In this document: positions 31,700-44,012 of the stretch, piece by piece | How the letters are laid out: every line of letters begins with the position of its first letter | How positions within the stretch are numbered: position 1 is the first letter of the stretch | From: Mesocentrotus franciscanus | Taxonomy: Eukaryota > Echinodermata > Echinoidea > Camarodonta > Strongylocentrotidae | DNA length: 64,000 nt | Direction of reading: 5' to 3' | Assembly (NCBI GenBank): GCA_037976565.1 | Contig: CP137682.1 | Coordinates: 1,428,867 to 1,492,866, forward strand | Translations under genes and position numbers: made by a program | The notes under the pieces: model-generated | What the model was told of the DNA's origin: nothing | The model's database searches: none | Seen by the model: only the letters and a program-made list of their open reading frames with translations

Positions 31700-32655
31700 A
31701 AACATTGGCTAAAATCTGGAATATTATTTATTGGGGACATCATAGACGCCAAAGGGGATGTGGATGTAAATCGGGCAAATTAATTACTTTGTATTGAAAT
31801 TAATTATTAATGTGAGGTTAAATTACTTTGGAAGTGTATACCTCGTTACTGGACAAGAAAATTAAAATGTGAAACTGGTTTTTGTTCATATGAAAACAAA
31901 CGTCTTCATTATTTTGAATTGACACCAAAAGTATGTCATAATATATTAGTTACAAAAATAAAAATGTCACAAATTATATATAAAGTATTAGTTGATAGAA
32001 CTTTTATAAATCCAAATGTTCAAATTTATTGGGAATATTTTTTTGGAAAAATATTATCCTGGGCAAATATTTGGAAAATCAATTTGACATACGTCAAGGA
32101 AATACAATTAAAACAGTTTAATTTCAAACTATTCTATAAGTTATTAGAATTTGAAGAATATCTATATCGTTAAAAAAATCTGATCATAATTATTGTTTGA
32201 AGTGCAAATGCACAGAAAATTATTATTATTTATTTTATGATTGTGATTACTCAAAAATATTCTGGAACAAGGTCTTAATTTTTCTCAGAAAAACAGAAGT
32301 ATTGTTTGATAATGACAAAATTGATTACAGTGATATAATTGTAGGCAAGCAATGCAATATAAATGCAAAATATGGAGTTTTTAAAAATCTATTAATTAAT
32401 TTAGCTTCTTATATTTTATATACACAAAAAAGAAAATGTAATTTTAAAAACATATACGACATTTATTCAAAGGAAATATTATGAAGGGCAAATGTTGAAA
32501 AGTATCACCTCTGGAAAAAAAATTGTTATTTATGTTTAAAAAAGTATAATTAATTTTGTGGTATAAGTATAATTCATGTGTTTTTCTTTGTAATCAATAT
32601 AATTATGTGTTTTTTATGTAAGTATTATTCAAATAATAAATGATGGAAAAAAAAT
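31700..32655 (+). mobile_element. L1/Tx1-type LINE C-terminal fragment with A-rich end
   Basis: It reads RYWTRKLKCETGFCSYENKR, then KIKMSQIIYKVLVD, then CLKCKCTENYYYLFYDCDYS with KIFWNKVLIFL. The Cys-x2-Cys ... Cys ... FW arrangement is the zinc-knuckle-like tail seen at the C-terminus of L1/Tx1 LINE proteins. One frame change lies near 32170. It ends in GATGGAAAAAAAA. It is more AT-rich than the neighbouring LINE relic, so it is a different lineage. Confidence 0.55.
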
Positions 32656-32689
32656 CCATTCAAACGTTACATTTTTGAAACAATGTCAT

Positions 32690-33475
32690 CCTTGACTGGT
32701 AGACCCTTTCTTATCTTGTTCATTCTCACCTCTTCCCGTTCGTCTCTTTCTCATTCTGAATTCTCCCTTTTTGTTTGTATTGCTCTTGTGTGATTGTGGG
32801 TGTGTTCATATACATAGGTGATACCTGGTGATAGTTAACGTTCGGTCCTTTTTTCTTTCTTCTTCTTGATGTACGTATATATACCTGGTAAGTTTTTATT
32901 TATTTCGCTATTTAATTTAATATTGTGTTTACCTTGATAGGGCCCTCATCATGTACAAGCACAAGTTGCTTTTTAGAGGTCCTGGCCTATTATTTATTCT
33001 GTATTTATGATTTGTAATGTTTTTTATGATGCCAAATAAACTAAATTATCATAACATTTTATTTCGAAGAATACGACCAATATTGATCTGTTCTGACTAC
33101 TAGACTTTGTCAGAGGCAACATTTCTTTACTCTGTTATCTCTCTCTCTCTGTGACCCTCTCTGTGTGACCCTCTCTCTATCTTCCCCTCTCTCACTCTCA
33201 CTCTCTCTCTTTCTCCCTCTCCCCTTCTCTTCCTTCTGTCTCTTTCTCTCCCCCACTCCCCCTCCCTCTCTCAATCTCTCTCTCTTATATATATATACTT
33301 TTTTAATAGTTATCTGGGACTTTTGTAGATTCTGTTGATCCCTAGATCATCTGAGGTGACCTTCTGCTCTTGGATGAGGAAAGGAAGATCATGTGAGTTC
33401 AAAATAACAGGAAGTATCACACACCTCGTATTCGGCCTAGGCCTAGTCTAAAGAACTTTGTCTACTCTTAGAGTA
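32690..33475 (-). repeat. Inverted copy of the 36.9-40.5 kb repeat unit
   Basis: Read in reverse complement it carries the same landmarks in the same order: AGACCTAGGCCGAATACGAG-like start, GAGGTCACCTCAGATGATC, a (GA)n tract, then the GCAAATTGTGCTTGTAC-like and TGTATTGCTCTTG-like segments. It appears here as (CT)n at about 33134-33290. Confidence 0.7.
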
Positions 33476-34950
33476 AAGGCTTTTTATTTCTGCAGCGCCA
33501 TCTCTTTGGAATGCTCTTATATATGTCATATATGTTCAAATTTTATTTTAGTTAATTATATTTTGAATGTACATCTATGCAGATTTGTTCTCATTTCGCT
33601 ATGTAACTCATTCTAATTTTATCCCTCTGCGCCTTAGAATAATTTACTAGGTCGATGGCGCATAATAAATGCTGTATTTATTGATGTTATTATTATTATT
33701 ATCATTATTATTATTACTTTGTGAAAATATGGGGAAAGTCCTCAAACACAGGCGCAGATCCGGAATTTCGGAAAGGTAGGGGTACAATGAAAGACGGAAA
33801 GAAGTGGCGCTTCAGCGCCTCGTTCCGCGCTTGCGAGGACAGGGGGGGGGGCGAAGAAAATTTCAATTGTCAAACTCAATTTACGCATTTTGGTGCATAC
33901 CCTTTGTCAACATTTTCATTATAATCATTGGTTTTACTATTTCTCTACAGTTGAGAAGAAATTTTGTGAACATTTTACCTTCTGTCCTAAATCCCTGACC
34001 ATATCAGACAACTAGGCTGAATCGTGGCTGGATTTCGAGTTTTCGAGAAAAAAAAATTTCATTTGACCGGTCCATGAGACTAAAGCTGAATGAATAAATT
34101 CGAAACGCAACGGTTTATGCGCGGTACACTGTTTTTTGCTTGCCGATGTGTCGATTATTTTCTGCCGCAACTCACCGCAAAGTAATCGCATTTCAAGTTA
34201 AAATTGAGTTTGAAAAGTGAAATATTCTTCAGCTAGGGAGGGGGTGAGGAGCAAATCCCCCTCAGAAAAATCTGGCAAAATGGGAAAATTAATTGGCAAA
34301 ATTGAGAAGGAAATAGGAAGAATCGAGAAGAAAAATGACACATGGAAGTCCGTTGCTTGCCCCGGCTGTAAAGTAGGGTGCCTAAGCGTACGCCACTGGA
34401 TGATGGGCAGCGCAGTACGAACACTCTAACCCATACCTAGGATTTTGTCCTCTTTTCTCTTTCTTTTAGCCCCAAAAGGGGAGGGGGCCCGGGCCGGCTG
34501 TGCCCCCGCCTGAATCCGCGCCAGCGTATGAATGCATAGTATGAACGGGTTTGTTCGGTCAGATATATTCATTATATATATATATATATATGTACACGCA
34601 TAAATAAATAAATGAGACATAGACTTTCTAATTTTAATCGGAATTTGCTCAAACTTTCATTGACTGGTTCAAACCAATTTTATATCAGGTGGGGGGACTT
34701 TAAGGTTTTAAAGTTCCCGAGACCTTTTGCGAACATCTTGAGTACACTTTGGCCCGTATTCCCCGAATATTTAAATATTCAAAACCGACGATTAGTTTAT
34801 GCTTTTGTTCAAAATAAGCAGAAGGTAGTCTATGCTCTAAATTTTCGTTTTATAACGTCATTTTAGACCCAGGGTCGGGTTTAACTGAATTAGTAAAATG
34901 CGGTCCAATGTTTGCTGGGTGTACATTCCTGTCTTTTGAAGCTTATTTTT
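33476..34950. other. No gene; repeat fragments
   Basis: An (ATT)n run at about 33684-33715 and a G9 run near 33842 are present. The segment near 34470-34520 is the reverse complement of 30698-30760 (TTCAGGCGGGGG core). No coding signal was accepted. Confidence 0.45.
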
Positions 34951-35008
34951 AGGTGATCTGCGGCGTCGCGTAGCAGAGCACCTATTGATTTCGTCAGAAT
35001 CTATCTTT
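34951..35008 (-). repeat. Right arm of the inverted-repeat pair
   Basis: Its reverse complement reads GACGAAATCAATAGGTGCTC then TGCTACGC, matching 30911-30966. Confidence 0.7.
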
Positions 35009-36857
35009 TCTTTTATTTTCATTTTTGCCTTCCTATTTCAACAAAATGGGCACTTTCCGAGGAGGGAGGTGGGGAAGGGCACCTGCATAGGGTTATCACA
35101 AAGCGGAAAAAAATATAATTTTTAAACATTGGTATATACCCCGACTACATTATCAGGGATGACTTTAAAGATTTTCTGCTTCACCATACTTGCAATTGAG
35201 TGTGATGGTCTAAAGCGAGTGAAGTGAGCAAGCAAAACGAATTAAAAAAGTTATGAGGTCGCATTGCGACCGATTAGATCTTATTATCAGATGAATTTAC
35301 CAATCCTGATGGGGTTTTAAGCACAATCTCATGATGAAAGAATGAATACTATCATATGCTACTTAATGAGATGACTTATAAATGCGGGAAATTTGAGAAA
35401 AAATGCTCTCGGTTGCTTTAAATACAGGACACCTGTAAGGGAGGCAATGATAAATATATTGTTTCGGGGATGTGAGCGGTGATTTAAAAAAAATCTTGTC
35501 ATAGCACGTATGGTAATCATATTTCTTGTTAACATTGATATGAATGACATTTAGTAACATAAATGCAGTAACCTTTGGGTTAAAAAACTCCGCCATTTTG
35601 TCTAACCATTCATATTCTTCAACACTGCCTTTCATTGTGGTGATAGAAATAGCGTACCTGCAACTACACAAAGCAGCTCCGAATCTTTGGAACTAGATGT
35701 GGCTGTTTAGATTACCGCAAAAGGGCGTACTACGTAAGGAACAGTAGAAAATGTCGGTAAAAAGGTGCACTTTTCAAAGGGCAATTATTAATACGAAATA
35801 GGGACATTAATCAAAGTAAGAAATGAAACTTATCATATTTAATAGGGGGCATTTATCAGGGGTGAAAAGGAGTATTTTCAGGAAGGTAAAGGGGCAATTT
35901 TAGAAATAAAAAAGGGGCACTAATCAGAAGGGCAAAAGCCACTTATTTGAAAGGAAAATTGGCACTTAACATACCCCAAAATGAGCTATCATCAGAGATG
36001 AAACGAGGCACCTATTAAAAGGGAAAAATACACTTACTAGAAAGGAAAAGGGACACTTGTCGAAGTACTAGGGAACCTTTGAGATTTGGATAGGGACACT
36101 AATCAGAGGTGAAAAGGGACACTGGGGACAATTAAAGGGGATAAAGGAGAAGAGGCGCTTATTAGGAAGAAAATGGAATATTTTCCCTACGTAAAATGGG
36201 CACTTTTGGGGTACTTGAAAAAACGTAAAGCTCTAGTTTTATATTTCTCTCATTTTTTAAAAATTATATTCTTTAATTTTCTTTTTTTTCTTACTTCCAA
36301 CTATTTCCTTCTTTCTTTATTTTTTTCTAACTTTAATTTTCCTTCTTTTTTGCTTACTTTCATTTTCTTCCTTTCTTTCTTTCTTTTCTTTCTTTTTTGT
36401 TCATTTCTAATTAATTGTAACGCCAAGGAAAATGTGGTATAGAGGGATCCAACGTATTTTGTGTCCAAACTTTTTCGGTGAACTATCATAATGTTTATTT
36501 TTCATCCCCAAAAGCGGAATCGCATAGCTTAAAAATAATTAAACACAGCATCGGCACAGAAAAGGTTATGACCTCCTAGGTCATAAGAAGAGAGGAAAAC
36601 ATGCAATATCCTGGCTCCTCAAACCTCCCGATGATTTTAAAGCAACAAGGAATTAATAAAACGAATTGTTTCACGGAACAAGGACGTACATTCTCATGTG
36701 AAATAGAAAGGGCATAAATTTTCATTTTCCCTAGTGAATATTATCATACCAGTGACAAGAGAAGGGGAAGTGCAGGGCCCCGTGGAAATGATTTATTCAC
36801 TAGGGGAGCTGAGGGTATAAGGTAATGACATGAGGAGCACAACTGACGTCCCGTAAA
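35009..36857. repeat. Degenerate minisatellite (GGGGCACTNATCAGAAGG-like) and low-complexity DNA
   Basis: Between about 35745 and 36185, diverged units of about 30-36 bp share GGGGCACT and ATCAG...GGTGAAAAGG. A T/C-rich stretch follows at 36230-36420, giving a spurious Phe-rich frame. Nothing was seen in 35009-35744. Confidence 0.6.
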
Positions 36858-37444
36858 ATTGAAATGTGATTTATTTCTAATTCGATACCAGTGATTTACA
36901 AATGTTGCTGAAATGACATGATTTTCCGGGGTTTGTTTTCACTGTTTTGTAAATTATACTTTTTTATGATGCGGATGTTTTCTGCCCCACCCAAGTTTTT
37001 GCTCATTACGCTACCTATAGCTCTATTAGTCTCTGGCTGCATCAAATAAGCTAAGTAGAGCCTTTGCAGTATGCCCTCAACCTAGTCTCACTGTGCAGAC
37101 ACTGTTACGCACAGCGACTGGCAAGGCTATGTGTCTGCAAACTATCAGGACATCTGCATAGTACAAGTTGGCCTGCAGCAAAGATAGTACACTTTGTTTG
37201 CGAGGTCTTGGTTGGGGACTTTCCCATATTTTCACAAAGTCCTAAGCCGAATACGAGATGGGTGTTATTTCCTGGTATAATTGAAATCTAATGATCTTTC
37301 TTTCCACATCTGGGAACAGAGGTCATCTCAGATGGTATAGGGATCAACAGAGTCTACACAAGTCCCAGAAAACTATTAAAAATGTATTTATAATAAACAA
37401 AAGAGAGAGAGAGAGAGAGATTGAGAGAGGGAGTGGGGGAGGGG

Positions 37445-37477
<33 letters not shown>

Positions 37478-38665
37478 TAAAGGAGAGGAGGAGTGGAAGA
37501 CAGAGAGAGAGAGAGGCGGAAATAGGGAGAGGGTCTGAGAGAGAGATCATAAAAGCCTTACAAATCATAAGTCCAGAATGAATAATAGGCAAGGGCCTCT
37601 AAGAAGCAACTTGTGCTTGTAAATGAGGCCCCTATCAACTATCAAGGTAAACACAATATTAAATTAAATAGCGAAATAAATAGAACCTACTAGGTAGCCT
37701 ATATATGCGTACATTACGGAGAAGAAAGAAGAAAAAAAAAGGACCGGCCATTAACTATCAGCAGATATCACCTATGTATATGCACACACCCACAATCACA
37801 AACACACAAGAGCAATACAAAGAAAAAGGGAGAGTTCATGATAAGAAAGAGAAGAAAGGGAAGAGGTGAGAATGAGGAAGATAAGAAAGGGTTGATTTAG
37901 CCAGTGTAATATTAAAATAAAACTCGAACCAGTGGGATTTTTACTTATATAGGCCTATTTAAACGGACTATTTTTGCCCTTCTTACTTTCGTCATGGTCA
38001 AGAAATCCAATGTAGGAAACCAATCTACAGACTCCGATTTGACACTTAACCACAAATCCTAAAGTATTGCGCAGCTCTGGCATACTGATGGGGGGACAAT
38101 TGCCCCCAATAAAATTGAAACGTGGTTTATTTCTAATTCGATACCAGTGATTTACAAATGTTGCTGAATTGACATGATTTTCCGGGGTTTGAACTCACTT
38201 TATGTGTATTAAAATGATTCTTTTTTATGATGCGGATTTTTTTCAGCCCCACCCCAACTTTTTGCTCACTTGAGTCTAGCACTGTCAGTCTCTGTCTGCA
38301 GCCTTTACAGTATGCCCTCAGCCTAGTATCACTGTGCAGACATTGTTACGCACAGCGACTGGCAAGGCATTGTGTCTGCAAATTATCGGGACATCTGCCA
38401 AGTACAAGTATAGGCCTGCAGTAAAGATAGTATACTTTGTTTGCGAGATCATGTTTGGGGACTTTCCCATATTTTTACAAAGTACGCCTAGACCGAATAC
38501 GAGGTGAGTGTTATTTCCTGTTATTTTGAAATCTAATGATCATTCTTTCCACATAGGGAACAGAGGTCACCTCAGATGATATAGGGATCAATAGAGTCTA
38601 CAAAAGTCCCAGAGAAGTTTTAAAAAGGTATTTATAAAAATAAAAGGAGAGAGAGATTGAGAGAG

Positions 38666-38696
<31 letters not shown>

Positions 38697-40550
38697 GGGG
38701 TCAGAGAGAGAAGGAGAGAGAGAGAAAGAGTAAGGAAATATTGCCTCTGACAAAATCTACGTAGCGACAACAAATTAATATTGGTCATATTCCTCTAATT
38801 TAAATGTTATGATAATTCAGTTTATTTGGCATTATAACAAAATTACAAATCATATATACGGAATATATAATAGGCCAGGTCCTCTAAGAAGCAAATTGTG
38901 CTTGTACACGATGCCCCTATCAAGGTAAACACAATATTAAATTAAATAGCGAAATAAATCAAACTTACTAGGTATATACTGTATATATATATATAAAGGA
39001 CCGGCCATTAACTATCAGCAGGTATCACCTATGTATATGCACACACCCACAATCACACACAAACACACAAGAGCAATACAAACAAAATGGGAGAGTTCAC
39101 AATGAGGAAGATAAGAAATGGTTGATTTTAATAGCCAGTGTATGCCGACGTACGAATAGGTTATGGGTAAGTTTTGTATAACTTTAGAGGACGCTGAAGC
39201 ACGCTGGTGTACGGCGAGGTCGTCGAAAAAGGTTGTGCATGCACAAAATTACAAGAAATGAGAACACAAAAATCAAATCAACAAACAAATAAATATCACC
39301 TCGATCTTTGGTTGGAAGAGAGAGAGAGAGAGAGAGGTGGGGGGTAGGGCTGTGTAGCACCTTGAAAAAAAAACAACCTTCATCTCCGGCTTGCAGGCCC
39401 CCGAGAAGAAGTAGAAAGTTAGGACTCTTATCTTGGTCACTACACGTCTTTTGACACGAGAAAAAAAGAAAAGAAACAAAAAAAGGTAAATTGCTTTAAT
39501 TAGACATGAATCTATCGTTATTCCTAACGGTATGAATATTAAAAAAAAAATTGAACCAGAGGGATTTTGACTTATATAGGCCCACTTAAATGGAGTATTA
39601 TTGCCCTTCTTAGTCTTGTCATGGTCATGGTCAAGGAAAGCAGTCTGCACGCACAGACTCAGATTTGACACTTAACCACAAATCCTAAAGCATTGTGCAG
39701 CATACATATACAGCTACATATGTAGTTTATTTCTAATTCGATACCAGTGATTTACAAATGTTGCTGAATTGACATGATTTTCCGGGGTTTGAACTCACTT
39801 TATGTGTAAATTATACTTTTTTATGATGCGGATTTTTTTTTCAGCCCCCACCCCAACTTTTTGCTCACTTGAGTCTAGCACTGTCAGTCTCTGGCTGCAG
39901 CCTTTGCAGTATGTCCTCAGCCTAATTTCACTGTGCAGACACTGTTACGCACATCGGCTGGCAAGGCTTTGTGCCAGCAAACTATCAGGACATTTGCAAA
40001 GTACAAGTTGGCCTGCAGCAAAGATAGTACACTTTGTTTGCGAGGTCATGGTTGGGGACTTTCCAATATTTTCACAAAGTAAGCCTCGGCCGGTGTTATT
40101 TCCTTGTATTATTGAAATCTAAAGATCTTTCTTTCTTCATATGGGAACAGAGGTCACCTCAGATGATCTAGGGATCAACAGAGTTTATACAAGTCCCAGA
40201 GAACTATTAAAAGGGCATTTATAAAAAGTGAGAGAGACAGAGAAATAGATTGAGAAAGTTGGGGGAGGGGGGGGGAGAGAAAGAGAGAGAGAGAGAGAAG
40301 GGGAGGAGGGGAGAGGGACAGAGAGATAGAGATATATATAGAGAGAGGGAGATATTGAAAGTGGGAGAGGGGAGATAAAGAGAGGGTCAGAGAGAGAGGG
40401 AAAAAAGTGTAAGGAAATATTACCTCTGACACAGTCTACGTAGCGAGAACAAATTAATATTGGCCATATTCCTGTAAATTAAATGTCATGATAATTCAGT
40501 TTAAGAAACAAAAAGGACCGGCCATTAACTATCAGCAGATATCACCCATG
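36858..40550 (+). repeat. Tandem triplication of a 1.3-1.6 kb unit
   Basis: The start landmark TTTATTTCTAATTCGATACC recurs at about 36870, 38127 and 39726. Each copy continues with CAGTGATTTACAAATGTTGC, TTTTTATGATGCGGAT, GTTACGCACAGCGACTGGC, GAGGTCACCTCAGATGAT (with variants) and a (GA)n tract, and ends with GGACCGGCCATTAACTATC. Copies differ by several percent plus indels. Frames inside (for example 39802-40122) are not conserved between copies, so it is non-coding. Confidence 0.85.
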
Positions 40551-41071
40551 CAGGCGCATCGGAAGCAGTTTGGGATGGGGGGCAAACATTCCAGGGGCTC
40601 ACCTTTCAGGAGCAGTGGCGTAATGAGCAAAAACGTTGGGGGGGGGGGGCAGAAGAAAAATCTGGAAGAAGTACTTAAAAAAACTAACTACAAATGTTGT
40701 GAGGATTGGATCACTGGCACAGTTATCTGAACTATTTCTTTTGACAATGTAAGTTTAAAGAGTATGGCAACCTCTATTCAAAACAAAGAGTTTCAGCACG
40801 AACAAAACTAGGCTTCTGGTGAATAGTAAAAATGAATAAGTCAAGACCATGGTTGGCTGACAACTACGTCATCAGATACCATGTAATACTAAAATGTAGG
40901 GTATAACACTGCACAAAAGTACAACCAGTGAGGGGGAGTTAAACTCCCATCTCCCTGGTACAACACTGGACATTCAAGAAATTAATGCAGAGGGCCTACA
41001 GTCTAAAACCAGTGAATTACAGTTACAAAAAATCTACCCCCTTCCTATAGTTCACTACACAATTTTCATTA
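40551..41071. other. No gene; fragment resembling the repeat-unit edge
   Basis: TGGCGTAATGAGCAAAAACG followed by a poly-G run at about 40616-40650 is the reverse complement of a segment near 36985-37015. Otherwise nothing was seen. Confidence 0.45.
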
Positions 41072-41221
41072 GGGACTTTTCGATTTGCACGTCGACATAG
41101 TGGACTGCTACGTGTGACGTCCTTTTAATGACGTGTGGCGTCCTTTTAAGGCAACGGCAGTGCCTTAAAGGGACGTCACACGTAGCAGTCCACTATGTGG
41201 ACGTGCAAATCGAAAAGTCCC
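41072..41221. mobile_element. 150-bp TA-flanked MITE (GGGACTTTT family)
   Basis: Terminal repeats of about 55 bp begin GGGACTTTTCGATTTGCACG and are flanked by TA at 41070-41071 and 41222-41223. The core repeats GACGTCCTTTTAA and GTGTGGCGTCCTTTTAA. It is the close relative of the element at 13369-13507. Confidence 0.82.
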
Positions 41222-41347
41222 TATTAATTTATCATTCATTGACATACAATACACTTTAATAATATGAGATTCTTCTATTGTGTGTGAAAAAGGACCTTTT
41301 TGATGGTTTGAACGAAATCAACATGTTTCTCTAGAAGACTAGGAGTA

Positions 41348-41418
41348 TTAAAGGTGACTCATCATTTTATCGATGTCTTCCATAACTTGTAAGTTGTATT
41401 CCGGATCCTGTTTATAAA
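41348..41418 (-). CDS. Candidate last coding exon of an unrecognised gene
   Basis: On the minus strand a strong acceptor (tattcatttccccccag) precedes 71 bases reading YKQDPEYNLQVMEDIDKMM then SHL and TAA. It enters in phase 1 (two bases complete a codon). An ATTAAA-type poly(A) signal lies about 80 bases beyond the stop. The peptide is charged and amphipathic and looks like a protein C-terminus, but I do not recognise it. No upstream exon was identified; the 44-46 kb LINE lies in the direction where its introns would be. Confidence 0.42.
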
Positions 41419-42725
41419 CTGGGGGGAAATGAATACAGAATAAGATATCAAATCCATAGAAATTCCCGATACTGTATCTACCAAGTAGAGAAAAAAAAAA
41501 CAATCTCGTTTTCCTGAGCTAATTTAGCAAGTTGCCAGTTCCAAGGGGCACATGTCTAACAACAAATGCCTGCACCTACTTCGTAATATTTGAAATAATT
41601 CTTTTAAACACAGTCACAGAATTATTATAATAATAAGTTAAGTTCATAAAGTTCATTTTATGATTCTTTAATGTGATTCATTAAAAAAATGACAGAAGCC
41701 TTGGTGACATTTGACCTCATAACCCCAAAATCTAATCAAATCGCTGTCATCCCAATATAAATACATGTTGGGTTATGTTACAAGTCATCCCTATTTCAGA
41801 CTTTGTTTACAAACATTGAACCAAATAGTATGTCGTAGTCATGTCTTTGCTATTATCCAAAGATATGTAGTGCAGTAGCTTATTAGCATATTCCTATTCA
41901 TGTGCTTCCTTCCTTTTGTCCAGCGCAGTCTTGGGCTTCCTGCAAGTTTCGAATTATAATCTATATTAATATTAGGGTGATTCAAATAGTTTTCTTGCAA
42001 AGTTTTGTTGTTAAACAGGTAAAGTCAATATTTTAGAAGCTTGGGCGTTGATTGAAATTCCTTACACGGGAGGAACCCTAGTTAGAATTAATATTGGGCA
42101 CTTGAAGCTTAGGACCTGGAGAGGCAAGACCTCTTAGTGCTAATGTCTTAGAGCAGCCGCGGCGGCTAGCCTGCTAGGGGTTTGGTGGCTTCAGCTTGGC
42201 CGACAGAGTAGGGGACGGCAGCATGTGTGGGATGCACCTTTTGAAACTAGGCGTGGCAGTTTCTTGTATTCCTAGCTCGCACCAGAATTGTCTGTACTGG
42301 ACACGGGCTGCTCCTGTCTTCCAAGCTTTCTTGTCAGCAGTTAAACTGTAAGTGAATTATAGTTATTTCTCTTTTGCAGTAATTTAATTAAGCAATTGTC
42401 AGAGACATTAATTAATGGAGAAATAAGCTAAGCCTGGATGACAATTAATTAAAGGCTCTTTTGACCTAGTCTTGCCTATGTAATATTATCCTTGACAGAG
42501 AAAAGGAATGTTTCTTATTTCAATATGGATGCTGTTCAGTATTATCTAGTTGTTGAGTGTTATATGATATCAGAAATATGAAGATATTTATGAAACTAGA
42601 ATATGAAGTTAACATTTGCATTTTTATTATTCTTGGAATAATTAGGGCTAGTATAACAGCATAAAATGAAGATTGTATTTTGTTAAGGATAGGTAGTTTT
42701 TATGCCTTGGTATTTTATTATCGTA
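41419..42725. other. No gene seen
   Basis: A segment at about 41695-41760 (GACATTTGACCTCATAACCC) recurs diverged at about 43945-43990, so it is an interspersed repeat. A GC-richer stretch at about 42100-42340 has no open frame of note. Confidence 0.4.
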
Positions 42726-42825
42726 GATGGCGTTAACTATGGCGTTAACCATGGCGTAAACTTCGATGTAAACCACGGTGTAATCTATGGCGTAAACTGT
42801 GATGTAAAGTCCCCGTAACGCCCAT
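42726..42825. repeat. Short tandem repeat, 12-15 bp GATGGCGTTAAC-like units
   Basis: Seven to eight diverged units such as ATGGCGTTAACT, ATGGCGTTAACC, ATGGCGTAAACTTCG and GTGATGTAAA follow each other. Their translation on the minus strand gives a spurious His/Leu/Arg repeat. Confidence 0.75.
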
Positions 42826-44012
42826 GTACACTCCAATACCCGAGGTGTCGAGAGTACATAAGACAGTCAACGAGTTGACTACGGTGTTCATCACCACTTC
42901 AAGTTCTTCAGACCAGGTTCTATGTTTAAGAAGAGTTAAGGAATTTAACTGAAAGAACTTTTGGAATTGAACTAATAGCAACAGTGAACTGTTAATTTCA
43001 ATGTATGTATGAAAGTTGCTATTAGGATGTACCAGGGTAGGAAGCGTGGTAGTTTGCTTTACTGAATTGTTTTGCAAGCAAGGTAGAACTTTTATATCAT
43101 TTGAATGCTTGATCCGTTATTGAATGTTATGTTCTGTAGTGAACTCTTAATATATTTATGTACTTTGACCATGTAAATATTGTTTGGAGACTGGAATGAA
43201 ACTTAATTCCCTTATAATATTGTGCCACTTGTTAATTTGTCTGAGTTCTGTATTTAAGCAGTTGTCACTGGACCAACACGCCATCACACCATCCCCTTGG
43301 TTGTGACAGGTTATCAAAAATTAGTAAGGGACTGTTTGAGGCTGACTAGGGGTTACTGTATTTAGATTTACGTTGTGAACATTTGAAATGGAAACAAACA
43401 ATCAAACAAACAAATAATTAAGCCCATTACAGGGTTATCCAAAGCAGAAGATCTACCATATGTGTATTATATTTTGTATTGTATATTGTTCATGTGCTCT
43501 ATGTAATGCCGACAAACTGAATTTCCAAATGGACCAATAAAAATATTCTGAATCTGAATCTCTGAATTCTGAATATTTTCTTCTGTACCTGTAAAAGTGG
43601 AAAGAAGAGGGAAACATAGAATAAAGGATTGTCCTACTGCACATAATAAGTAATCCATGCACATATGCATGTACACACACCAGGGAAGTGCCTGAATCCA
43701 CACTATCCAAGTTCAAATACACATCATGTCACATAAAAACTGTCATTTTTTATACTTATTTGTTAAAGCATAAAGAAATATATTATATTTCAACTAAATG
43801 CTATAAACTTTAAATCAATCATCGAAATGTATTTATATAGAAAACTAAACAAAGTCAACTGTGCCCTGTTGAAAATATGCCTCCACCTTTAACGCAATAA
43901 TCCTTAATGATACACAGACTACAGTACTTGATTTTCGATTTGTAACATTTGACCCACGACCCCCAAATCTAATCTGGGTGCCGTTGCATAAAACTTGCTA
44001 TAATAGTAACTT
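42826..44012. other. No gene; LINE-like 3' tail at 43459-43575
   Basis: Bases 43459-43550 are almost identical to 52468-52560 (GTGCTCTATGTAATGCCGAC, then CCAATAAA) and run into TCTGAA repeats. This is the 3' end of a non-LTR element. Nothing else was recognised. Confidence 0.55.

Noticed and set aside
39802..40122. 106-codon frame with possible protein similarity between copies
   Set aside because: Frame is broken differently in the other tandem copies; DNA similarity explains the shared peptides.
42050..43315. Possible solo LTR (ends CACCATCCCC then TTGTGACAGG)
   Set aside because: No matching second LTR, defined TG...CA ends or target duplication could be recognised.
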